5,922 bases of DNA, from contig DNPI01000143.1 of assembly GCA_003501525.1 (NCBI GenBank), positions 1-5,922 on the forward strand, in the 5' to 3' direction. The notes under the pieces are model-generated. The model did not search any database. It was not told where the DNA came from and worked only from the letters and a program-made list of their open reading frames with translations. The translations under genes were made by a program, and so were the position numbers. Positions 1-5,579 of this stretch are shown one piece after another (the stretch's first letter is position 1; every line of letters starts with the position of its first letter). This DNA is from Planctomycetota bacterium. Its GTDB lineage: Bacteria > Planctomycetota > UBA1135.

Positions 1-1974
1 AATTTTGTCAGTGCCATCTGAGTATTGCTTGTTTGCTGTGGCGTCATTGGCATAGGCTTTAATCCAAAGCCGGAGATCTTGCCCGGATACTCTTGCAATA
101 TCAGCGATTGTCTCTTCGAGCCTATTGTGCGATATGCCAAATGCCTGGTTGGCGTGAGAGGCGAAAAGCATGGCTGCAACGGGGAAATTGTCGCTTTGAG
201 CATCATCCATTAACCTTTCAATGCGGGCTAAAGCCCTCCTGGTTGGTTTGATATAGGAGGCAACGAGATCCTTTGCTCCATTTTCCGTTAACCAATGCTC
301 AGCAGTGTTGGCTTCTTCTTCCGCTTCGGCTGCCCAAGCTTTTTCCCAGTGCCGGAGCATCCAGAAGGCTGCTTCGCCGCTGTGCCCGTTGCCTAAGTAG
401 GCATGCGCCAGTAGTCGGTATGTTTCCCTATCTTCTGGCCTTTTGTCGTCTGCTTGTTCAGCGGCAATTAGTGCTCGTTCAAAATCACCTCGCTCTAGGT
501 ATGTGCGAGTTCTGTCTTGGAGAACGGAAGCGAATTCAGCCCCTGACTTCGACTCTCGCACGATGCCTTGAGTCCAAATACGCCATCGATTTTCGAAAGC
601 ATCCCAGTTGGGAATTTCTGGGTCCTCAACTTCTCGGACAAAAATCTCCTTGGCTAACTCGAAAGCATTGTGTTTATTCTTTTTTGTATAAGCTTTGAGG
701 TAATCGAGATACGGTTGCCGATAAATTAACCTTCCTTCTTGGTCCTCGTAATTGTTTAGGAAATAGACAAGCGCCCAACCGTAGGAATACATGCTTCCTG
801 GATAGCTTCCAGGTCCAGGATAGGAGATCACCTCTTCGAGGCTGTGGCCGCCGCCGCTTTCAATTTGAGCCCATTCTCGCACTCGGAGAAGAGCCGGCTT
901 GTTTTTGACGATGCTGCCATCAGCCTTTAACTCGCAGCCTTCGAAGTAAGAGGCTGTGCCTTCATTGAGCCATGTTGGCGGGTCCTGCTTTGTTGGCTTT
1001 TCGCAAAGTAAGTACATGAACTGATGGCTCGCTTCATGAAATAGAGTGCTGTAAAGCTCTTCCATCGTGACTTGAAAACGAGGGGTGTCATCCTGATAAG
1101 CGGCCACCGTCATCTTTTTGTCATAAAACCAACCAAGCACACCTCCAGGGAGTCCCGATCCAAGAACGTCAATGCAGAAACGGTCAAATGAGGAGCGCGG
1201 GGCGCCGACGACCAGCTTTAGCCTCGGAGCCCTTTTCTTGTACCCATAAATGTTCCGGTAAAACTTATGAATATCTTCCATGACAATGGCAACGGTCTCT
1301 ACGAATTCGTATCCCAAGTTGGTCACAATTTCGTAGTTTTTCGTTTTCTTATTCCAAGGGTTTTCCATTAAATCCCCATGCTTCTCGTCCATTTGCGCAA
1401 TCCACTTTGTGGATTTTCGCCGGACTTTTTCAGCAAGAAAGGCGCCTCCCGACAACATCTCTCCGGCCTTCTCCGAGAGCTTGTCGTAGCTTTTTTGTAG
1501 TTTTTCATCTCCCGGGTCAAGATCCATCAGTTTGCCCATCAAATGACCAGCCACTCTGTATTGCTTGTCTCCGCCTGCGGCCGATTTCACAGCTTTGTCT
1601 ACTTCTGCTCGCCAGTCAGAGATAACAGTTTCATCCGCGTTCCAGTCAGCCCAAATGGGATTGATGCGGGTTGCAATTGCGTCGGCGTCTTTGTTGTGTC
1701 CAGAATATCGATGTGCCCAATACAGCCACTTACCCCAGCGCAACATGGACTCCTTATTCCCGTCTGCACTGGCGATGTCAAAAAGGACCGTGTAAGCCTC
1801 TGCGGAATAAGGGGAGTATGAAAGGGCCTCAAGACCAGCTTCCGAGGCTTTGCCGATATCACCGGCGGCGAGTTTCGCCTTGGCTGTGGCGATAGATGTT
1901 TGGTACCCGCCGGGCAAAGGTGCTCCCCAAAGAGCAAGGCAAGGCAGAGCAACTAACAGTAGAAATAACCGCAT
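1..1974 (-). CDS. Secreted gluzincin-type zinc metallopeptidase with TPR-like flanks (C-terminus cut off by the window edge)
   Basis: The minus strand is open for 658 codons from an ATG at 1974 to base 1, with no stop, so the 3' end is missing. Residues 1-18 (MRLFLLLVALPCLALWGA) look like a Sec signal peptide, so the protein probably acts in the periplasm or outside the cell. Residues 24-80 and about 485-550 resemble TPR helical hairpins (for example ERGDFERALIAAEQA). The central part has a zinc-peptidase signature: HEASH at 313-317, then WLNEG at 335-339, with E338 as the likely third ligand 20 residues after H317, and SYGWALVYFL at 397-406. This pattern resembles the DUF1570-type peptidases common in Planctomycetes; that family assignment is from memory. 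The substrate is unknown. No good Shine-Dalgarno sequence precedes the ATG. It follows the serine protease gene on the same strand with a 123-nt gap containing a possible terminator. Peptidase fold is fairly sure; cellular role is not. Confidence 0.85.
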   Translation of the reverse strand, partial: MRLFLLLVALPCLALWGAPLPGGYQTSIATAKAKLAAGDIGKASEAGLEALSYSPYSAEAYTVLFDIASADGNKESMLRWGKWLYWAHRYSGHNKDADAIATRINPIWADWNADETVISDWRAEVDKAVKSAAGGDKQYRVAGHLMGKLMDLDPGDEKLQKSYDKLSEKAGEMLSGGAFLAEKVRRKSTKWIAQMDEKHGDLMENPWNKKTKNYEIVTNLGYEFVETVAIVMEDIHKFYRNIYGYKKRAPRLKLVVGAPRSSFDRFCIDVLGSGLPGGVLGWFYDKKMTVAAYQDDTPRFQVTMEELYSTLFHEASHQFMYLLCEKPTKQDPPTWLNEGTASYFEGCELKADGSIVKNKPALLRVREWAQIESGGGHSLEEVISYPGPGSYPGSMYSYGWALVYFLNNYEDQEGRLIYRQPYLDYLKAYTKKNKHNAFELAKEIFVREVEDPEIPNWDAFENRWRIWTQGIVRESKSGAEFASVLQDRTRTYLERGDFERALIAAEQADDKRPEDRETYRLLAHAYLGNGHSGEAAFWMLRHWEKAWAAEAEEEANTAEHWLTENGAKDLVASYIKPTRRALARIERLMDDAQSDNFPVAAMLFASHANQAFGISHNRLEETIADIARVSGQDLRLWIKAYANDATANKQYSDGTDKI

Positions 1975-2041
1975 CGTTGGCCGAGTCTACTCTGGCCATT
2001 GAGATTGTGTTCGCTGGAACGAGACCTTGCTATATGCGAAA

Positions 2042-2065
2042 GGGCCGCCTTGAAGAAGGCGACCC
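2042..2065 (-). terminator. Probable intrinsic terminator of the serine protease gene
   Basis: Read on the minus strand, GGGTCGCCTT and AAGGCGGCCC form a 10-bp stem, including one G-U pair, around a CTTC loop. TTT then C follows. The stem starts 32 nt after the protease stop codon. On the plus strand the same position is a C-A mismatch, so the structure favours minus-strand transcripts. The U-tract is short, so termination may be partial and some transcripts may read through into the metallopeptidase gene. Confidence 0.6.
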
Positions 2066-2097
2066 AATACTCAAACTCGGGGATGAGTTGCGGGGGG

Positions 2098-3117
2098 TCA
2101 CTCTTGCATGCTTGCTTCTGCTAAGCGCAGGTCAGAGGGGGCGCCTGGGAGAATGTGGCCATATCCGACTTCGGTGACCCAGCTGTGTATTGTTGCCAAA
2201 GGCACAGATAGCCCCATGTGAGTGACGACTTGCGGCCGGAATGTTCCATGGGTGTAAATTTTTGAGAAGATACCTATTAGCTCATGGGTTTCTTCTAGGA
2301 ACACGCCGCCACCGGAATTCCCGAAAAAAGCAGGGCTGGACACCATCCAGTAGTTTTCTCCATCTACTTCCCACCGAGTGCGAGTTATTTCTCCGCGCGT
2401 TGCTTGAGCAGCGGTCCCCAGAGGGCATCCGACGGTGTAGATGGGGTCGAAAACTTTAACTTTTGAGTCCCGTGATCTCGAACCTAGCGTAGCTACAGGT
2501 CCGAGATTTGCCTCCGTGTCGATTCTCAGAATAGCTAAATCGTGGACAGTGTTTTCGGCGACCATATATGTCTCGAGTTGAAAGGAGGGGCCGTCCAATG
2601 GTTCAAATAGAGCTCGTACCTTATGGCCGAGAAGGTTTTCTCGGATGCCTTCTTCTTCCAAGATGTCCCGTACGACATGTTGGCAAGTGAGGGCCAAGTA
2701 GTAGGGTTCATCTTGAGAGCGATAAACCAAAACCGCACTTCCTACGGCCTCTTCTCCTGAAAGCTGGAAAACAGGACCGAGAATGTCTCTCTCAAGGCTT
2801 CTGCGATGAATTAGGCCAGGCTCTTCTTCCATTGCGGCTGTCTGCGCCTGGAACGCATCCTGTCGGCCGTCTACACGATCGAGTCGACTGTTAAGAGCAT
2901 TGGCTTGACTGTCGAGGCCAATGTGAAGGTCAATCTGCTCACTTTTGATTCGGCTTAATTGGCTTTGCAGTGATTCGATGGCCTTGTCTTGAGTTCTAGC
3001 GATATCGGCTAGATTGTTTATGTGGGGTATTGCAGCCAGAGCAAAAACTCCTCCGGCAGCTGCGCTTACCAAAAAAGCAGCAGCTACCGGGCTCGTTTTA
3101 AGAAGGGTATTGCTCAC
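2098..3117 (-). CDS. Membrane-anchored trypsin-like (HtrA/DegP-type) serine protease with coiled-coil stalk, no PDZ domain
   Basis: This 339-residue protein has a hydrophobic N-terminal segment at about 9-31, most likely an uncleaved anchor that places the rest in the periplasm. A helical stretch at about 35-98, rich in Q, D, S and L in heptad-like spacing, is probably a coiled coil. A chymotrypsin-fold domain follows at about 112-320 with a complete triad: H147 (TCQHVV), D193 (HDLAILRI) and S268 in FGNSGGGVF, where G266 and S268 shape the oxyanion hole. This is the S1C-like pattern of HtrA/DegP. The chain ends some 25 residues after the fold, leaving no room for a PDZ domain. The start is GTG at 3117; the frame is open upstream to a stop at 3184-3186 but has no ATG, GTG or TTG there. 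No Shine-Dalgarno is visible. A candidate ECF-type promoter lies just upstream, pointing to envelope-stress control. An inactive or regulatory role is unlikely given the intact triad. Confidence 0.9.
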   Translation of the reverse strand: MSNTLLKTSPVAAAFLVSAAAGGVFALAAIPHINNLADIARTQDKAIESLQSQLSRIKSEQIDLHIGLDSQANALNSRLDRVDGRQDAFQAQTAAMEEEPGLIHRRSLERDILGPVFQLSGEEAVGSAVLVYRSQDEPYYLALTCQHVVRDILEEEGIRENLLGHKVRALFEPLDGPSFQLETYMVAENTVHDLAILRIDTEANLGPVATLGSRSRDSKVKVFDPIYTVGCPLGTAAQATRGEITRTRWEVDGENYWMVSSPAFFGNSGGGVFLEETHELIGIFSKIYTHGTFRPQVVTHMGLSVPLATIHSWVTEVGYGHILPGAPSDLRLAEASMQE

Positions 3118-3146
3118 ATGATTGTTTCGGATGAATCGATAGTTTT

Positions 3147-3175
3147 CCTTGACCCTTTTAGGGAGGATTTGTTCC
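3147..3175 (-). promoter_or_regulatory. Candidate ECF-sigma promoter for the serine protease gene
   Basis: On the minus strand GGAACAA (3175-3169) is followed after 15 nt by GTCAAGG (3153-3147). Counting core elements, this is GGAAC, 17 nt, GTC. It closely resembles the E. coli sigma-E type (GGAACTT and TCAAA at 15-17 nt). Transcription would begin near 3141-3139, about 22-25 nt ahead of the GTG start, a sensible leader length. A small inverted repeat (CCCT-TTT-AGGG, 3153-3163) lies in the spacer. That the sigma factor encoded at 4567-5151 recognises it is inference. Confidence 0.5.
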
Positions 3176-3190
3176 CAATTGCTTTAATCA

Positions 3191-3196
3191 AGGGAG
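3191..3196 (+). promoter_or_regulatory. Ribosome binding site supporting the upstream ribBA start
   Basis: AGGGAG sits 4 nt before the ATG at 3201. It is the only good Shine-Dalgarno near the beginning of ribBA and supports this start even though it adds about 20 residues before the first conserved RibB block. The alternative TTG at 3261 has only an adjacent AGAGAG with no spacing. Confidence 0.6.
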
Positions 3197-3200
3197 TTGG

Positions 3201-4517
3201 ATGCTCTGCTGGTTAGAATGCTCTTTTGAGTTTCGTTCGAATCCCCTTCCTTCTAGAGAGTTGAGTTTCGCCACTGTCGAAGAAGCCGTTGCCGACCTAC
3301 AGGCCGGCAGGATGATTATTTTGGTCGATGACCCTCGCCGAGAAAATGAGGGGGACTTGGTAATGGCGGCCGAGAAGATTACTCCTGAAGGCATTAACTT
3401 CATGCGTAAAGAAGGTGGCGGGCTGATTTGCTTGGCGATGGAGGGCTCGATTTGTGAGCAGCTAGGCCTTAGGGCCCAAGTCGCTGAGAATACATCTTCG
3501 ATGGGGACAGCTTTCCTTGAGTCCATTGAGGCGGCTTCAGGGGTTACTACAGGTATTTCTGCAGCAGATCGTGCTACTACGATTTTGGCAGCCGTAAACC
3601 CGGAAGCTCGTCCGTCGGACCTTGCGCGTCCAGGACATGTTTTTCCAATTCGTGCCAGAGCCGGAGGGGTTCTGGTCAGGCCGGGGCAGACCGAAGGTTC
3701 GGTTGATCTTGCTCGGTTGGCGGGATTGCGAGCAGCGGGAGTTATTTGTGAAATTATGAATGAGGACGGGACGATGTCCCGGATGCCCGACCTCCAGCGT
3801 TTCTCGGAAAAGCACAAGCTAAAGATCTTGACCATAGAGGCCCTTATCGAATTTCAAAGGAGACGCGAGAAGGTAGTAGCTCGGAAGGTTGACGATGTGC
3901 GCTTGCCTACTGAATTGGGTGAATTCCGATTGCACCTTTACCACGCAATCCCAAATGACAAGGAGCATGTTGCGCTGACTTTTAATTGGCCGCAGGCTCC
4001 TGAATCTTGGACCGAAACGTATCCGGCGCAGGAGGGTCCAGTTGCCGTTCGTGTTCATAGCGAATGCCTGACGGGAGATTTATTCGGTAGTTTAAGGTGC
4101 GATTGTGGTCCTCAATTCAGGGCTGCTATGCAGCAAATTGTTGATGCGGGGCAAGGTGTTCTTCTTTATATCAGGCAAGAAGGTCGCGGCATCGGACTGG
4201 AGAACAAGCTCAAGGCATACCAATTGCAGGATGCAGGTCTCGACACAGTGGAAGCGAATGAAAAATTAGGCCTTCCTGCTGATATGCGAGAATATGGAGT
4301 CGGTGCTCAAATCCTTCACGACCTTGGAGTGCGCAGGATGCGCCTGTTGACCAATAATCCCAAAAAACTCGCTGGGCTTGGTGGCTATGGGCTTGAAGTG
4401 ATTGAGCAGATACCCCTTGAAACAGTAGTTCATAGCCATAACGCAGAATATTTGAAGGCGAAGAGGGACAAATTGGGCCATTTGCTGCCCCATTTAGGGA
4501 ATCCCGCTACGGACTGA
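3201..4517 (+). CDS. ribBA: Bifunctional riboflavin biosynthesis protein RibBA (DHBP synthase / GTP cyclohydrolase II)
   Basis: This cytoplasmic enzyme supplies both branches of riboflavin synthesis: RibB turns ribulose 5-phosphate into 3,4-dihydroxy-2-butanone 4-phosphate plus formate, and RibA opens GTP to a diaminopyrimidine. The 438 residues cover both domains. RibB (about 22-225) shows DDPRRENEGD at 43-52, RPGHVFPI at 143-150 and VICEIMNEDGTM at 181-192 with E184. Where GHTE is usual it reads GQTE at 162-165, so the expected metal-binding His is Gln163. RibA (about 230-430) shows HSECLTGD at 286-293 and SLRCDCGPQ at 297-305, giving zinc ligands C289, C300 and C302. RQEGRGIGL follows at 325-333, then Y340, D361 and R363 matching the E. 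coli catalytic residues by spacing, and LLTNNPKK at 382-389. A slightly long segment at about 261-280 precedes HSEC. The first 20 residues are an unconserved extension. No FMN riboswitch precedes it. It is divergent from the serine protease, and the sigma gene follows 49 nt later. Confidence 0.97.
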   Translation: MLCWLECSFEFRSNPLPSRELSFATVEEAVADLQAGRMIILVDDPRRENEGDLVMAAEKITPEGINFMRKEGGGLICLAMEGSICEQLGLRAQVAENTSSMGTAFLESIEAASGVTTGISAADRATTILAAVNPEARPSDLARPGHVFPIRARAGGVLVRPGQTEGSVDLARLAGLRAAGVICEIMNEDGTMSRMPDLQRFSEKHKLKILTIEALIEFQRRREKVVARKVDDVRLPTELGEFRLHLYHAIPNDKEHVALTFNWPQAPESWTETYPAQEGPVAVRVHSECLTGDLFGSLRCDCGPQFRAAMQQIVDAGQGVLLYIRQEGRGIGLENKLKAYQLQDAGLDTVEANEKLGLPADMREYGVGAQILHDLGVRRMRLLTNNPKKLAGLGGYGLEVIEQIPLETVVHSHNAEYLKAKRDKLGHLLPHLGNPATD

Positions 4518-4532
4518 TTGCTCTGTCTGGTG

Positions 4533-4562
4533 GGAAGAAGCCCTGACGCGGTGTCGTCTGAA
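4533..4562 (+). promoter_or_regulatory. Possible autoregulatory ECF promoter of the sigma gene
   Basis: In the 49-nt gap after ribBA, GGAAGAA (4533-4539) is followed after 16 nt by GTCTGAA (4556-4562), which resembles sigma-E-type promoters (GAACTT, 16-17 nt, TCTGA). The transcript would start at about 4567-4569, on or beside the ATG, so it would be leaderless or nearly so. This fits the absence of a Shine-Dalgarno sequence before the gene. The -35 element is imperfect (GGAAG rather than GGAAC), so the match could be chance. Confidence 0.3.
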
Positions 4563-4566
4563 TCGT

Positions 4567-5151
4567 ATGGGCATGGAAGCCGTGCAATTTTTACCTCAGC
4601 CGCCTGACCAGGAATCAACTTCAGCTGAAGACCCCATAACAGTCCTTTTTCGGGATTTTGGAGGGAGAGTCTATGGCTTGGCTTTAAAAATTGGATTAAG
4701 CCGAGAGGAAGCCGAGGATGGGGTTCAAGAAGTATTCATGAAGCTGCAACGACGGCTTGATACTTTTCGAGGCGAGTCAGCTCTTTCGACATGGCTTTAC
4801 CGAGTTGCTCTTAACACCCTTCACGATTATCGAAGACGCATGGTGCGCCAAGAACGAATCTTCACCGCTCCTTTCCCTAGTACTGGCGCCGGTGAACCGC
4901 TAGCCACCAGATCAGAATCTTCGCCCTTAGAGTCAGCGGAACGAAGAGAGCGAAGCTTAAAAGTGCGCGCAGCGATGGACGCTTTACCTGAAAAGTATCG
5001 CAAGGCTTTGGTCCTTCGAGAACTTGAGCATCTTTCTTATCGCGAGATTGCCGACATTTTGGAAATCCCTCAGGGGACCGTCGAGTCGCGTCTTTTTCGT
5101 GCACGTAAAAAGCTCGCAATCGAGCTTCGTCGCTTGGAGGATCAACTTTGA
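4567..5151 (+). CDS. ECF-type RNA polymerase sigma factor
   Basis: This 194-residue protein has the two-domain layout of ECF (group 4) sigma factors. Region 2 (about 24-94) carries the core-binding and -10 recognition helices, with EEAEDGVQEVFMKL at 47-60 and STWLYRVALNTLHDYRRR at 74-91. An acidic and Ser-rich linker (about 95-130) follows. Region 4 (about 131-185) contains LPEKYRKALVLRELE and the helix-turn-helix LSYREIADIL...GTVESRLFRARKKL (156-183) that reads the -35 element. There is no region 1 or 3. ATG codons at 4567 and 4573 are both possible starts; neither has a Shine-Dalgarno, and no other usual start lies upstream in frame. It ends in a 4-nt overlap with the anti-sigma gene, so the two are very likely made together, with the sigma held inactive until a signal from the envelope. 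Its subgroup and regulon cannot be told from sequence alone. Confidence 0.95.
   Translation: MGMEAVQFLPQPPDQESTSAEDPITVLFRDFGGRVYGLALKIGLSREEAEDGVQEVFMKLQRRLDTFRGESALSTWLYRVALNTLHDYRRRMVRQERIFTAPFPSTGAGEPLATRSESSPLESAERRERSLKVRAAMDALPEKYRKALVLRELEHLSYREIADILEIPQGTVESRLFRARKKLAIELRRLEDQL
5136..5140 (+). promoter_or_regulatory. Ribosome binding site that fixes a TTG start for the anti-sigma gene
   Basis: GGAGG lies inside the last codons of the sigma gene, 7 nt before the TTG at 5148. The strength and spacing are near ideal and single out TTG as the start. The resulting overlap TTGA, with the sigma stop TGA at 5149-5151, indicates translational coupling. Confidence 0.75.
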
Positions 5152-5579
5152 GTTCTCCCTGTAAGTCGTGGAGTGGGAAACTCACGGCCTGGTTCGACGG
5201 TGAAATGGGGCGAGAATTTTCTGTGGAAGTTCGGGAACATCTCATTGCGTGCCCGTCTTGTCGTTCGGCTGTGTCTTCTTGGCGTAAATTGCGGCAAGAC
5301 TTCGCTGCCCTTCAAGGGGATTCGGTTTCTACTGAAACGCTTACGCGAATACATGCTCGACTGGATGAAGCCCTAGCGCATGAGGTGCGGCATCTTGGCC
5401 AAGCTTTGAAATGGTGGACTGTGGCAGCTTCAATCCTCGCCTTCGTTGGTCTTTTGGCGCTTTTTTCCCAGGAGGTGGAATCTTTTGGTAGAGCTTCGGC
5501 GAGCGCGTTGCTTGAGGTTGATAGAGCATTCGAAGAGCTGCTGTCCAGATCTTCCCCCCCGGGGCCCCGAGAGCAATGA
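5148..5579 (+). CDS. Zinc-finger transmembrane anti-sigma factor
   Basis: This 143-residue protein is the probable inhibitor of the sigma factor just upstream. The N-terminal cytoplasmic part (1-85) contains HLIACPSC at 31-38, the HxxxCxxC signature of zinc-binding anti-sigma (zf-HC2) domains, with ligands H31, C35 and C38; Cys5 could be the fourth ligand. WFDGEMG at 15-21 is the usual short helix-turn ahead of it. A single transmembrane helix follows at about 89-107 (WWTVAASILAFVGLLALF), leaving a short external tail of some 36 residues. That tail is too small for a sensor domain, so sensing may depend on the next gene product or on proteolysis. It starts at TTG with a strong Shine-Dalgarno, overlaps the sigma gene by 4 nt and overlaps the next gene by 4 nt (ATGA). 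A run of seven C at 5554-5560 lies near the end. Whether it responds to redox through the cysteines or to envelope damage is open. Confidence 0.92.
   Translation: MSSPCKSWSGKLTAWFDGEMGREFSVEVREHLIACPSCRSAVSSWRKLRQDFAALQGDSVSTETLTRIHARLDEALAHEVRHLGQALKWWTVAASILAFVGLLALFSQEVESFGRASASALLEVDRAFEELLSRSSPPGPREQ

Noticed and set aside
273..698. A 141-codon plus-strand open frame within the left region, and shorter ones at 25-213 and 1407-2177
   Set aside because: They run antisense to, or partly overlap, the metallopeptidase frame, which has clear protein motifs; their translations look random and rich in Leu, Arg and Cys.
1941..1974. Lipoprotein signal in the metallopeptidase (Cys12)
   Set aside because: The residues before Cys12 (ALP) do not fit a lipobox; an ordinary signal peptide fits better.
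1975..2041. Promoter for the metallopeptidase gene
   Set aside because: The minus strand here has no convincing -35/-10 pair and no GGAAC/GTC pair. A GGAAC on the plus strand at about 2015-2019 points the wrong way and lacks a partner box.
3118..3200. FMN riboswitch or sigma-70 promoter upstream of ribBA
   Set aside because: The 83-bp gap is too short for a full FMN aptamer and shows none of its conserved boxes. TTGACC at 3149-3154 resembles a -35 box, but no -10 box lies at proper spacing; TTTAAT at 3183-3188 is too far away.
3188..3835. A 215-codon open frame on the minus strand across the first half of ribBA
   Set aside because: It lies antisense to strongly conserved RibB sequence, has a Ser/Arg/Ala-rich composition typical of a shadow frame, and shows no recognisable motif.
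4518..4566. Terminator between ribBA and the sigma gene
   Set aside because: No stem followed by a T-run was found, so read-through from ribBA remains possible.
4877..5245. Minus-strand open frames opposite the sigma and anti-sigma genes
   Set aside because: They are antisense to conserved sigma region 4 and the zinc-finger motif, with no sign of independent coding.
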